Below, in pieces: positions 8,443 to 17,143 of a DNA stretch of 40,645 bases. The first letter of the stretch is position 1. The number at the start of each line of letters is the position of its first letter. The stretch is from Lachnospiraceae bacterium (lineage in GTDB: Bacteria > Bacillota > Clostridia > Lachnospirales > Lachnospiraceae), in the NCBI GenBank assembly GCA_015057435.1, contig SVEJ01000028.1, positions 1 through 40,645 of the forward strand, written 5' to 3'. The translations under genes were made by a program, and so were the position numbers. The notes beneath the pieces are model-generated. The model had not been told where the DNA came from. It worked only from the letters and a program-made list of their open reading frames with translations, and made no database searches.

Positions 8443-9267
8443 TTGGAAGATGCGAATATGAGCAAAAACGAGGCAAATGAAAAATGCACTTTGATAGATT
8501 GTATGATGATTGCGATGTTTTCGGCTAAGGAATATCCGAGATTATTGAAACTTTCGAAGCGGAGAATAGTCTGGTTTGTTATAGTGGTTGCATTGTTGCT
8601 TAGTGTTGTACAATATGCAATCCCTGTCGTAGGTTCTATTGCAGGACTTGGCGGTGTGGAAGGCATTTTTACGCATGAAGTACCGCAGTTTTCGCTTAAG
8701 GATGGGGAACTTTATGTAGATGAGCGAATTGAAAATAAGGATGAAGTATCGGGTGTATATTTGCTGATTGATACTACGGTAGACTCTTTTACCAAGCAAG
8801 ATGTACCGGCTAATATATCGCAAGCAGTCCTGATAAGTAAAAGCAACATACTTGCGTATAACTCTGTATACGGTATGGGGGCTATGGTAGAGCAAGAAAA
8901 GTTTGAAAACTTGAAGGGTGTAGTTTTTTCAAATCAGACGGTGATAGATTATAGTGCTGCAATCTATATGAGTTTGTTGTTTGCATTTGTAGGTATATGG
9001 ATTGCTGTAGCGTTGGAATATCTCCTTACAGCTTTGTTTTACGCAGGTTTTATGTACTTGTTGTTAAAAAGTCTGATGCCGGACACTACATTTGCTACAA
9101 TTTATAAAGTGTTTTTGTTTGCACAGACAATTGGCGCTATTGCAGTAGCAATCAGCTATTGCTTGGGTAACAGTACATTGTTCATGGCTGCAGGTTTCTT
9201 CCGAGTGATTGTAACCTTGGCACTTTCTAATAAAGTGCTGCTTGGTATGATGAAAAACCAGTTATAG
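8443..9267 (+). CDS. DUF1189-like integral membrane protein
   Basis: A 274-residue membrane protein of unknown function. After a cytoplasmic lead of about 45 residues there is a helix (IVWFVIVVALLLSVVQYAIPVV), an extracellular domain of roughly 100 residues containing VPQFSLKDGELYVDERIENK, then several helices at the C-terminus. This architecture and the 'P-x-hydrophobic-x-DGxL' element resemble DUF1189 proteins. The start is uncertain: the TTG at 8443 follows AGGTGATG at good spacing, while the ATG at 8458 is preceded only by GGAAGA. It lies 21 bases after the degenerate kinase and may form an operon with it. It converges on the CYTH gene with 8 bases between stop codons and no terminator. 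Confidence 0.65.
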   Translation: MEDANMSKNEANEKCTLIDCMMIAMFSAKEYPRLLKLSKRRIVWFVIVVALLLSVVQYAIPVVGSIAGLGGVEGIFTHEVPQFSLKDGELYVDERIENKDEVSGVYLLIDTTVDSFTKQDVPANISQAVLISKSNILAYNSVYGMGAMVEQEKFENLKGVVFSNQTVIDYSAAIYMSLLFAFVGIWIAVALEYLLTALFYAGFMYLLLKSLMPDTTFATIYKVFLFAQTIGAIAVAISYCLGNSTLFMAAGFFRVIVTLALSNKVLLGMMKNQL

Positions 9268-9275
9268 TAATATGA

Positions 9276-9770
9276 TTAGAAGCGGTTTGCAAGATTAGTT
9301 AGTAATTCTTGTATATCGCTTTTTTTCATTTGACTCAAAGTTGAATTATGAAAAGTTGATTCGTTGCTGACATCCGGTCCGAACCATGTTGGTGGTTGGT
9401 ATGAATAAGCGTCCTCTTCACATGGAAACTCAACTTCAGCAAGTAATAATCCGTCAAATGCACCGGAAAAAATATCTAACTCGATGGTTCGTTCACTGTC
9501 AGGGATCAGATATCTTGTTTTTGTGATGATGTTTCCATCTGTTTTTGTGAGTAAGTGCGTATAAGAATCTTCTTGTAACGGAAATTCTACTTCTTCTCTT
9601 TTGATGAAACCTTCTCCTTTGTAGGTGAGAATATAGACATCATCCTTTTTTCGGATGCGAAGAACCGGATTGGTGCTGATATAGGCTTGTTCTAATCGGA
9701 TATGCGGATAGCTTTCGAGATTGTCGGGGAGCTGCTTCATATTGATTAAAAATTTGCGTTCGATTTCCAT
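9276..9770 (-). CDS. CYTH-domain protein (triphosphate-processing enzyme)
   Basis: A 164-residue CYTH (CyaB/thiamine triphosphatase) family protein. It starts with the hallmark ExExK motif as MEIERKFLI and keeps the tunnel residues in VLRIRKKD, LTYKGEG, KTRYLIP, ELDIF and LAEVEF. Bacterial members hydrolyse inorganic tripolyphosphate or, less often, act as class IV adenylate cyclases; in Firmicutes tripolyphosphatase activity is the more likely choice. It reads against its neighbours. GGGAGG lies 7 bases before its ATG. Its promoter region is shared back to back with the cyclase gene at 9894. Confidence 0.85.
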   Translation of the reverse strand: MEIERKFLINMKQLPDNLESYPHIRLEQAYISTNPVLRIRKKDDVYILTYKGEGFIKREEVEFPLQEDSYTHLLTKTDGNIITKTRYLIPDSERTIELDIFSGAFDGLLLAEVEFPCEEDAYSYQPPTWFGPDVSNESTFHNSTLSQMKKSDIQELLTNLANRF

Positions 9771-9786
9771 GGATACCTCCCTAAAA

Positions 9787-9805
9787 TCTTAATGATAAAT
9801 TAAGA
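9787..9805. promoter_or_regulatory. Inverted repeat in the divergent CYTH/GGDEF promoter region
   Basis: TCTTAAT-GATAA-ATTAAGA is a perfect 7-bp inverted repeat with a 5-base spacer, 17 bases upstream of the CYTH start codon and 20 bases before the -35 box of the cyclase. It could be an operator affecting both genes. The AT-rich content means chance cannot be excluded. Confidence 0.35.
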
Positions 9806-9824
9806 CTATCATATTTTGGGTTCG

Positions 9825-9853
9825 TTGACAAATATTATTGTATCCATTAAAAT
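9825..9853 (+). promoter_or_regulatory. Sigma-A-type promoter of the GGDEF gene
   Basis: TTGACA (9825-9830), a 17-base spacer and TAAAAT (9848-9853) form a near-consensus promoter, about 40 bases before the cyclase start codon. Confidence 0.75.
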
Positions 9854-9893
9854 ATATATAACTTTGTATGGGTGAAACAAAAGGGGTTTTTGT

Positions 9894-11639
9894 ATGAAGA
9901 ATTGTATATACCATATTGCATATGGAATCATGGTGGCAACTATTTTCATCATGATTGGTTGGGCTACAGTTCGCTATGAAGGACCGTCTATTGTGGAGGA
10001 ATCATTTGATGAAACGATTGATTTTTCGGCAGGATGGATGCTTGATAATGGGCAAACTGTAGATTTATCAAAATTGCATGAAGAGACGGAGATAGATGTT
10101 CACAAAGTGTTCAGTGCATATCACAATGTACCAACACAGGTAAAAGAAGGACAACATCTGTGCTTTCGAAGCAAGAATGTATTCTTTAGTGTGTATATAG
10201 ATGGTAAGCTGGTGTATGAACCATATGTACCGGAGAGCAAGGTCTATACCAAGTCGCCGGGAACACGTTGGAATTATGTGCCGCTTTCGGTGAAGGATGC
10301 CGGAAAGCAGATTGAGTTTCGCATAACGAAAGTCTATGAAACAGGAAGTTCTAAGATTGATAATTTGTATATAGGACAACCGGCAAGAGCCATTATGGAT
10401 TTGTTTGAGAATAAGATGGTAGCTTTTATAACATGTATTCTAACATTGTTTGTTGGTGTTTTGTTGATGATTGTAGACATTCCGATTAATATTGGAAAAC
10501 AGAAGAATCACGAATTGTTATATCTTGGTTTGTTTTCTATTAGTGTAGCAACTTGGTGTCTTTCGGAAACATATCTGTTGCAATTTTATCTTGGTAACAG
10601 CAGAATGATGCAGTTGGTTTCCTGTTGTTCACTTATGTTGATTTCTATTCCGATGACATTGTATATAGATGCGGCGTTTGGTTTCCGCAAGCGAGTTGTT
10701 GTAGCCCTGATGGTAGCATTTTCGTTTTTGAGTTTTGTTATCATTATGGTTTTACATTTTACCAAAATCTTGGATTTGCATGAATCATTGCATTTCACAC
10801 ATATTGTTTTAGCAGTTTCTGCAGCTGTGTTGTTCTATATGATTATACGAAATGCATTTGTTATGGGTAAGGATGTCACGAGAAATGTATATCGCGTTTT
10901 GCGTGGTGTTGGACTTAGTTCTTTGTCTGTGGCAACTATAATAGACCTTTATAGATATTATACGGTTGCAGGGAATGACACTGCGATGTTTGTAAGAATC
11001 GGACTACTTATTTTTATTATCTGTTTTGGTACATCCAGCTTGGAAAAGACGATTAATGCGGTAAAGTTAGGGGTTCAGACGGATTTGATAAGTCAGTTGG
11101 CTTATCGTGATGGTTTGACACGAATCGGAAACAGAACAGCATTTGAGGAACATCTGGTTGAATTAGAAGAAGAAAAAGACAATCTGGATGCTGTGGGAAT
11201 TGTTATGTTTGATGTCAATGATCTTAAGTATGTGAATGATAGCTTTGGACATCAGGCAGGAGATAACATGTTAGTGGCAAGTGCTAATTTAATACAAAAA
11301 GCATTTGGACCTAGACAAGGTGAGTGTTATCGCATCGGTGGTGATGAATTTGCGGTTGTTTTGTCTGGTGACTATGTCAAGGACCGATATGAACAGGGTG
11401 CAATGGCATTTAGAAATCTAATCGAAGAACACAATGCGAATCCTGATAAAGAATTTCGAATTAGCATTGCGCATGGTTTAGCTTTGTATAACAAAGAACA
11501 GCAAGGCAAACGCTTGATGACAATTATGCAGCAGGCAGACCTAGCAATGTATGAGAACAAGAAAAAGATAAAAGAAAGTCAAAAACCACCGCAAGAATAT
11601 TATCAGACGAGTGTACTTTGTGCAGAAGAATTATTATAG
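9894..11639 (+). CDS. Membrane diguanylate cyclase (GGDEF) with extracellular sensor
   Basis: Predicted to make cyclic di-GMP. Layout of the 581 residues: N-terminal helix (about 8-26), extracellular beta-rich domain (about 30-165, with FFSVYIDGKLVYEPYV), roughly seven helices (175-385), then a GGDEF domain. The active site is intact: FDVNDLKYVNDSFGHQAGD supplies metal and base contacts, and IGGDEF has the signature at 482-486. The four residues at the usual inhibitory I-site position (473-476) read PRQG rather than RxxD, so product feedback through that site is unlikely. It has its own promoter. The extracellular domain plus 7TM plan matches that of the degenerate kinase at 6568. Confidence 0.93.
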   Translation: MKNCIYHIAYGIMVATIFIMIGWATVRYEGPSIVEESFDETIDFSAGWMLDNGQTVDLSKLHEETEIDVHKVFSAYHNVPTQVKEGQHLCFRSKNVFFSVYIDGKLVYEPYVPESKVYTKSPGTRWNYVPLSVKDAGKQIEFRITKVYETGSSKIDNLYIGQPARAIMDLFENKMVAFITCILTLFVGVLLMIVDIPINIGKQKNHELLYLGLFSISVATWCLSETYLLQFYLGNSRMMQLVSCCSLMLISIPMTLYIDAAFGFRKRVVVALMVAFSFLSFVIIMVLHFTKILDLHESLHFTHIVLAVSAAVLFYMIIRNAFVMGKDVTRNVYRVLRGVGLSSLSVATIIDLYRYYTVAGNDTAMFVRIGLLIFIICFGTSSLEKTINAVKLGVQTDLISQLAYRDGLTRIGNRTAFEEHLVELEEEKDNLDAVGIVMFDVNDLKYVNDSFGHQAGDNMLVASANLIQKAFGPRQGECYRIGGDEFAVVLSGDYVKDRYEQGAMAFRNLIEEHNANPDKEFRISIAHGLALYNKEQQGKRLMTIMQQADLAMYENKKKIKESQKPPQEYYQTSVLCAEELL

Positions 11640-11659
11640 AAGACAGGAGGTAATAAGGA

Positions 11660-12211
11660 ATGAATAAAGCATATTTGTTTCTTGCTACTGGATTTGAAGA
11701 AGTAGAAGCATTAACAGTGGTAGATTTATTAAGACGTGGTGGAGTAGATTGTAAGATGGTTTCTGTTACCGGAGATTATGATGTAATAGGTTCTCATGCA
11801 ATTACGATAAGAGCGGATCAGCTTTTTGAAGAAGGACAATTAGATGATGCTAAGATGCTGATTATGCCGGGAGGAATACCGGGAACACCGAACCTTAAAG
11901 CACATCGAGGATTGGAACAGTTGATTCGTAAGTATGCAGCGGACGGTAAGCTCCTTGCTGCAGTGTGTGCAGCGCCAACAATCTATGGAGAAATGGGTTT
12001 GTTGGAAGGTAAGAAAGCAACCTGTTATCCGGGAATGGAAGATGGTTTGGTTGGAGCAATTCCGCTTACGGATGCGGTTGTGTGTGACGGACAATTTATC
12101 ACAAGTCGCGGAATGGGAACATCGATTGAGTTTGGGTTGAAACTGTTAGAACAGTTTACAGATTCTGCAACTGCTGCAGATTTGGGGAATAAGATTGTAT
12201 ATAATGTGTAA
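11660..12211 (+). CDS. DJ-1/PfpI (ThiJ/YajL) family protein
   Basis: A 183-residue DJ-1-family protein. The nucleophile-elbow cysteine is Cys103 in LLAAVCAAPTIYG, and the partner glutamate lies in GFEEVEALTVVDLLRRGG, as in YajL and DJ-1. Proposed activities in this family include protein and nucleotide deglycation, glyoxalase and chaperone functions; which applies here cannot be read from sequence. AGACAGGAGG lies upstream. It begins 20 bases after the cyclase gene and is probably co-transcribed with it, ending at a strong hairpin. Confidence 0.9.
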   Translation: MNKAYLFLATGFEEVEALTVVDLLRRGGVDCKMVSVTGDYDVIGSHAITIRADQLFEEGQLDDAKMLIMPGGIPGTPNLKAHRGLEQLIRKYAADGKLLAAVCAAPTIYGEMGLLEGKKATCYPGMEDGLVGAIPLTDAVVCDGQFITSRGMGTSIEFGLKLLEQFTDSATAADLGNKIVYNV

Positions 12212-12221
12212 GGCAAGTAAG

Positions 12222-12255
12222 TAGCATATAAACATCCGTTTATATGCTATTTATT
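12222..12255 (+). terminator. Rho-independent terminator after the DJ-1 gene
   Basis: TAGCATATAAAC and GTTTATATGCTA form a perfect 12-bp stem closed by ATCC and followed by TTTATT. It closes the cyclase/DJ-1 unit. The stem is AT-rich, so strength is moderate. Confidence 0.75.
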
Positions 12256-12301
12256 CATGTTGAGAGTTGTGTGACATGTAGAAAATGATGAGGATTATGA
12301 T

Positions 12302-14662
12302 ATGTATCAGATGAAGGTATCGGTACGAGGATTGGTAGAATTTGTGTTTCGAAGTGGAGATATTGCGAGTGGAACAGGAACATTTTCCAAGGAAGCTATG
12401 GCGGAAGGGAGTAGAATCCATCGCAAGATACAAGGTAAGATGGGGCTTGATTATCAAGCAGAAGTGCCGCTTCGTTATGACGTGGTAAAACCGGATTATG
12501 TTTTAACAATTGAAGGAAGAGCAGATGGAATTCTGACAGAAGAAGCAGGTGTTACCATTGATGAAATCAAAGGAATTTACAAAAAGCTAGATTCTTTGGA
12601 AGAACCTATTTTTGTGCATAAAGCACAGGCAATGTGTTATGCCTACATTTACGCAATGCAAAATGAATTGTCTGAGATTACGGTACAGCTTACATATTGT
12701 AATCTTGATACGGAAGAAATTAAAAGATTTCAAGAGGTGTTTCAATTTGAAGATTTGCGAAAGTGGTTTCATGATATGTTGGAGGCGTATTGCAAATGGA
12801 CGCAGTTTGAGGTTGATAATCGGATGATGCGGAATGAAAGTATTGAAAACCTTGAGTTCCCGTATAATTATAGAGCAGGGCAGCGGGATATGGTAGGTTC
12901 GGTTTATCTTTCAATGAAGAGAAGACAGAATCTTTTTGTACAGGCGCCGACAGGTATCGGAAAAACGATGGGCGCAATGTTTCCTGCCGTGAAAGCAATG
13001 GGAGACGGATATGGTGAGAAGATATTTTATCTTACTGCCAAGACTATTGCTAGAGGTGTTGCGGTAGATGCTTTAGAAATATTGCGCGCGTGCGGATTAC
13101 ATTTTAGAAGTGTACTAATTACAGCCAAGGAAAAGATATGTCCAATAGAGACGATGCAGTGTGAGCCGGAACATTGTCCTTATGCAAAGGGACATTTTGA
13201 TAGGATTAATGAAGCTGTATATGATTGTGTTACGCATGAGGTCAATGTGACGCGTGAAGTATTGTTAGACTATGCTAACAAGCATATGGTTTGTCCGTTT
13301 GAGATGGGACTGGATGTGAGTCTTTTTGTTGACGGAATAATATGTGATTACAATTATGTATTTGATCCGAGAGTGAAGCTTAGAAGATATTTTGCAGAAG
13401 GGGCAAAGGGCGATTATCTGTTCCTTGTAGATGAGGCACATAATTTGGTTGAAAGAGCATCCTCTATGTATAGTGCAGCGATTTACAAAGAAGATTTTCT
13501 TGCAATGAGAAAGATTTTGTTACCGTATCATGCAAAGTTAGGAAAACTACTTTTCAATTGTAACAAGGAGTTGCTTGCGCTGAAGAAACTGTGTGATAAT
13601 CCGAAGAAATATGCAGTAGTCGATGACATAGGGGCGTTGTATTTGAAATTATTGCGAGTTCACGCGCAGATGGAAAGCTTTTTGGAGGAGAGTAAGGAGA
13701 TTGCAGCATTAAAGCCTTACAAAGATGAAATACTAGAGTTTTATTTTAAAATTAATCAATTTCTGAATATATATGAGATGGTGGATGACAGCTACGAAAT
13801 ATATGCCGAACAGGTGAGTGATCAATCATTTATGGTAAAATTGTATTGTATTCATCCTGCGAATAATCTGAGTGAATGCATAGAAAAGGGAAATGCCACA
13901 GTATTCTTTTCTGCAACGATGCTTCCGATTCAATACTACAAAGAATTGTTACATGATGATGACAACGATTATGCTATCTATATTCCTTCGCCGTTTCCGA
14001 AGGAGAACAGAAGTATATTGGCAGGGATAGATGTTAGTAGCCGATATCGTCAAAGAGGACCAAAGCAATATGAAAAAATGGCACGTTATCTTTTAGCTTT
14101 GACACAAGGAAAGCAAGGTAATTATATGGCATTTTTTCCATCTTATAAAATGCTTCAGGATGTATATGATGTTGCAATGGAACAAGGTCTCTTGAATGGG
14201 GTGCGTGTGATTTGTCAGACTGCGAATCTATCAGAAGAACAAAGAGAATCATTTTTGGACCAATTTCGAAATGCAGATGAACCGGTACTTGGTTTTTGTA
14301 TATTGGGTGGTATCTTTTCTGAGGGGATTGATCTCGTTGGAGATTATCTGATTGGTGCAGCGATTATTGGTACGGGATTGCCAATGGTTTGCAATGAGCG
14401 GGAGATACAGCTTAATTATTTTGCAGAAAAGGAAGGAAAAGGATTCGAATATGCATATTTGTATCCGGGTATGAATAAAGTACAGCAAGCGGCAGGAAGA
14501 GTGGTAAGAACAATGCAGGACAAAGGTATTATTCTTTTGCTTGATGAGCGTTTTGTTACAAAACAGGTTGTAGATACATTTCCTGCAGAATGGGCGGATT
14601 ATGATATTGTGACGATTGATACGGTTTGTGAGAAAATAGCGTCTTTTTGGCAGAATACATGA
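12302..14662 (+). CDS. Cas4-like nuclease / XPD-DinG-like Fe-S helicase fusion
   Basis: A 786-residue predicted DNA-processing enzyme. The N-terminal part (about 1-180) looks like a PD-(D/E)xK nuclease: His40 in RIHRKIQ, Asp75 in EGRADGI, and D87-E88-I89-K90 giving the ExK. The rest is an SF2 helicase of the XPD/DinG type: Walker A QAPTGIGKT (214-222), four cysteines for an iron-sulfur cluster (Cys280, 287, 292 and 331), DEAH at 377-380, the FFSATM motif, and the QAAGRVVR motif VI. Such helicases unwind 5' to 3' and act in repair. GATGAGG lies 8 bases before ATG 12302; a second ATG at 12311 gives the common N-terminus MKVSVRGLVEFVFRSGD and is an alternative. It appears monocistronic. Confidence 0.88.
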   Translation: MYQMKVSVRGLVEFVFRSGDIASGTGTFSKEAMAEGSRIHRKIQGKMGLDYQAEVPLRYDVVKPDYVLTIEGRADGILTEEAGVTIDEIKGIYKKLDSLEEPIFVHKAQAMCYAYIYAMQNELSEITVQLTYCNLDTEEIKRFQEVFQFEDLRKWFHDMLEAYCKWTQFEVDNRMMRNESIENLEFPYNYRAGQRDMVGSVYLSMKRRQNLFVQAPTGIGKTMGAMFPAVKAMGDGYGEKIFYLTAKTIARGVAVDALEILRACGLHFRSVLITAKEKICPIETMQCEPEHCPYAKGHFDRINEAVYDCVTHEVNVTREVLLDYANKHMVCPFEMGLDVSLFVDGIICDYNYVFDPRVKLRRYFAEGAKGDYLFLVDEAHNLVERASSMYSAAIYKEDFLAMRKILLPYHAKLGKLLFNCNKELLALKKLCDNPKKYAVVDDIGALYLKLLRVHAQMESFLEESKEIAALKPYKDEILEFYFKINQFLNIYEMVDDSYEIYAEQVSDQSFMVKLYCIHPANNLSECIEKGNATVFFSATMLPIQYYKELLHDDDNDYAIYIPSPFPKENRSILAGIDVSSRYRQRGPKQYEKMARYLLALTQGKQGNYMAFFPSYKMLQDVYDVAMEQGLLNGVRVICQTANLSEEQRESFLDQFRNADEPVLGFCILGGIFSEGIDLVGDYLIGAAIIGTGLPMVCNEREIQLNYFAEKEGKGFEYAYLYPGMNKVQQAAGRVVRTMQDKGIILLLDERFVTKQVVDTFPAEWADYDIVTIDTVCEKIASFWQNT

Positions 14663-14663
14663 T

Positions 14664-14692
14664 TTGCAACTACAACAAAAAAAGAGTATAAT
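14664..14692 (+). promoter_or_regulatory. Sigma-A-type promoter of the HAD/murF unit
   Basis: TTGCAA (14664-14669), a 17-base spacer and a perfect TATAAT (14687-14692), starting just after the helicase stop codon and 43 bases before the next start codon. Confidence 0.75.
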
Positions 14693-14734
14693 GAACAGTA
14701 ATGTTTTCGGTGAGGAATATTATTGGAGGAACAA

Positions 14735-15574
14735 ATGAAGAGATTATATGTAAGTGATTTGGATGGAACATTATTAGATAATGAAGCACAGATTAGTGAT
14801 GAAACAGCACGTGTGTTAAATGACTATATTCGGCAAGGATTGCAGTTTACGATTTCAACGGCAAGAACGCCGACAACAGCATTAAAAATTATAGAGAAGT
14901 TGAATCTTAGACTGCCGGTTATGATGATGAACGGTGTGTTGATTTACGATATGGAAACAAAACGATATATCAAAAAAGAAGCTATGGATACCAATGTAAT
15001 TATGGTATTGCTCGGTTTGATTAAGGTAAAAGGATTGAATTGCTTTTTGTATGGACTTGATGATGAACAGTTTGTCGCATATTATGACAGCGTAGAATCA
15101 ACATCACTCAACTATTTTCGTAATGAGCGTATTATGAAATATGATAAAAAGTTTACCGAAGTTGCAGATCTTTCATTGGTTGCCGGCAAGGGTATCATTT
15201 ATTGCATGTTAAGAGAGCCTAAGGAAAAGCTGGAAGGATTGTATAGAGAACTTTCTGTTGTGAATGGTGTAAAAGCAGAATTCTATCCGGACGTTTATAA
15301 TGATGAATATTATATGTTAGAAATATATAGTGAGAAAGCTTCGAAAAAAGAGGCGGTGAATTATCTTCGTAATCTTGGTCGCTTTGATAGTGTGGTTGGA
15401 TTTGGAGATAATCTGAATGATCAGTCTTTGTATGAAGCATGTGATTGTTTTTATGCTGTTGAAAATGCACATCCGCAGATAAAAGATATTGCAGATGGTG
15501 TGATTTCGTCTAACGAAGATGATGGCGTGGCTAAGCAGATTAATGAAATGATGCAAACGGAAGAAAGGTTATAG
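14735..15574 (+). CDS. HAD-superfamily hydrolase, Cof-type
   Basis: A 279-residue Cof-type phosphatase. Motif I is VSDLDGTLLDN with Asp8 and Asp10, motif II is in TISTARTP, and motif IV is GFGDNLNDQSLYEAC; a C2 cap sits between. The substrate is unknown. I chose the ATG at 14735 behind TTGGAGGA rather than the upstream TTG at 14723, which overlaps that ribosome binding site. It is followed 2 bases later by murF, so the two are probably translated from one message. It is only distantly similar to the HAD protein at 5749 outside the motifs. Confidence 0.88.
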   Translation: MKRLYVSDLDGTLLDNEAQISDETARVLNDYIRQGLQFTISTARTPTTALKIIEKLNLRLPVMMMNGVLIYDMETKRYIKKEAMDTNVIMVLLGLIKVKGLNCFLYGLDDEQFVAYYDSVESTSLNYFRNERIMKYDKKFTEVADLSLVAGKGIIYCMLREPKEKLEGLYRELSVVNGVKAEFYPDVYNDEYYMLEIYSEKASKKEAVNYLRNLGRFDSVVGFGDNLNDQSLYEACDCFYAVENAHPQIKDIADGVISSNEDDGVAKQINEMMQTEERL

Positions 15575-15576
15575 TT

Positions 15577-16953
15577 ATGGAAAATGTAACAGTTAAGGAT
15601 ATCCTGGAGATGACAGGCGGTATTTTGATGTGTGGAGATGAGAATACACCGCTTCATGATATCTGTATTAATTCAAAAGAAATTAAAGATGGAGATTTGT
15701 TCGTCCCGATTATTGGAGAACGTGTAGATGCACATCGGTTCATAGAATCCGCATTAGAAGTCGGAGCAGCGACACTTACTTCACAGCATAATGGTGTTGT
15801 TGTGGCGGAAAAACCATACATTCGCGTAGATGATACGGTGGAAGCATTGAAACGAATCGGAACAGGTATCCGCACGCGCTTTTTGGATGTGCCGGTTGTT
15901 GCAGTGACCGGTAGTGTCGGAAAGACAACAACGAGAGAAATGATTACACAGGCACTTGCATCAGCTAAGAAAACATTTCATACAGAGAAGAATTTTAATT
16001 CGCAAATCGGCGTACCGATTACAATATCAAAGCTTTCTTCTGAAGATGAAATTGCTGTATTAGAGTTAGGTATTAGCGAAGAAGGCCAGATGGATGTTCT
16101 CTCATCTATGGTGCGTCCTGATATGGCAGTTGTGACTACAATTGGTGTGGCGCATATAGAATTTATGAAAACACAGGAGAATATCAGAAAGCAAAAGCTT
16201 AGTATCGTTCATTTTATGAAAGAAGACGGTACGTTGTTTTTGAATGGTGATGATCCATTGTTAAAGGATGCGGTTGAGGCAGAAGAATTGACTTGTCGTA
16301 CCTTGTTCTACGGAACGCAGGATTGGTGTGATTACTATGCAAAGGATATTGCATATCATGATAGCTTTACTACATTTACTTGTGTACATGGCGATGATGA
16401 GGTTGCAGTTGAGCTTAATACATTAGGTAAGCATAATGTCGGAAACTGTGTTGTTGCTTTGGCGGTTGCTAATGAGAGTGGTATTCCGATGGCGGTTGCT
16501 GCGAAGGCATTTGCTGAATTTACGGGACAAAGACAACAGATTATTCGTATTGAGAATAAGTTTACAATGATAGATGATACATATAATGCAAGTCCGGATT
16601 CTATGAAAGCAAGTATACAGGTGCTGTGTGATATGCCGTGTGAAGGAAGACGTGTTGCGGTACTTGGTGACATGTTTGAATTAGGAGAAAATGAGGTGTT
16701 ATACCATAGAGAAATAGGTGAATTTCTTCTGGATAAAGATCTGGATGAAGTGATCGTTTTGGGTGAATTGGCACAGAATATCAAAGCTGTATTAGAAGCA
16801 GGAGAGACAACAACTAAGGTCTACACCTTTTCTGACAATGAAGAGGCTGCAATCTATCTCATGGCAACAATGAAACCGGAAGATGTTGTACTTATCAAAG
16901 CATCGAATGGCATGAATTTGAAGGAGATTGTTAATATTCTAAAGTCAGAATAA
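15577..16953 (+). CDS. murF: UDP-N-acetylmuramoyl-tripeptide--D-alanyl-D-alanine ligase
   Basis: The last cytoplasmic amino-acid-adding step of peptidoglycan precursor synthesis: ATP-dependent addition of D-Ala-D-Ala to UDP-MurNAc-tripeptide. The 458-residue protein has the three Mur ligase domains: an N-terminal UMP-binding domain (about 1-100), a central ATPase with the P-loop VAVTGSVGKTTTREM (from 108) and TEKNFNSQIGVP, and a C-terminal domain with DDTYNASPDSMKAS. These features separate MurF from MurC/D/E. It is unusual in not lying in a division/cell-wall cluster; it stands with a HAD gene. No clear terminator follows. Confidence 0.95.
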   Translation: MENVTVKDILEMTGGILMCGDENTPLHDICINSKEIKDGDLFVPIIGERVDAHRFIESALEVGAATLTSQHNGVVVAEKPYIRVDDTVEALKRIGTGIRTRFLDVPVVAVTGSVGKTTTREMITQALASAKKTFHTEKNFNSQIGVPITISKLSSEDEIAVLELGISEEGQMDVLSSMVRPDMAVVTTIGVAHIEFMKTQENIRKQKLSIVHFMKEDGTLFLNGDDPLLKDAVEAEELTCRTLFYGTQDWCDYYAKDIAYHDSFTTFTCVHGDDEVAVELNTLGKHNVGNCVVALAVANESGIPMAVAAKAFAEFTGQRQQIIRIENKFTMIDDTYNASPDSMKASIQVLCDMPCEGRRVAVLGDMFELGENEVLYHREIGEFLLDKDLDEVIVLGELAQNIKAVLEAGETTTKVYTFSDNEEAAIYLMATMKPEDVVLIKASNGMNLKEIVNILKSE

Positions 16954-17004
16954 TAGGAATGTTTTCGCATTAGAAAAAATTTCCAAAAATATTAAAAAAC
17001 GTTA

Positions 17005-17036
17005 TTGACAAGAAATAAATTGAATGATAATATAAT
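17005..17036 (+). promoter_or_regulatory. Promoter of the rubrerythrin gene
   Basis: A consensus TTGACA (17005-17010) precedes the AT-rich TAATATAAT run (17028-17036), which offers TAATAT at 17-base spacing or an exact TATAAT at 20. The start codon is about 100 bases further on, so the message has a longish leader in which I see only a weak ACTTAT/ATAAGT stem. Confidence 0.65.
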
Positions 17037-17039
17037 AAC

Positions 17040-17052
17040 AGTAATCATTACT
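17040..17052 (+). promoter_or_regulatory. PerR/Fur-like operator candidate
   Basis: AGTAAT-C-ATTACT is a perfect 6-1-6 palindrome whose core TAATnATTA equals the centre of the PerR box (TTATAATnATTATAA). It lies at the expected transcription start, right after the -10 region of rubrerythrin, where a repressor would block initiation. PerR control of rubrerythrins is known in Clostridium. Confidence 0.5.
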
Positions 17053-17143
17053 ATTTTGGTTGCGAAGTATTGAACTTATTTAACGAGCAGACTTTTTGAT
17101 AAGTCGAGCTAAGAATTTATAATAGGAAAAGGAGAATAAGATT

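Noticed and set aside
12302..12850. Cas4-like nuclease domain as evidence for a CRISPR system
   Set aside because: The domain is fused to a repair-type helicase and there are no other cas genes or arrays in the window.
17101..17110. AAGTCGAGCT in the rubrerythrin leader also occurs in the ribH leader element (5088-5097)
   Set aside because: The flanking sequence does not align and the hairpin arms are absent, so a shared 10-mer is best read as chance.
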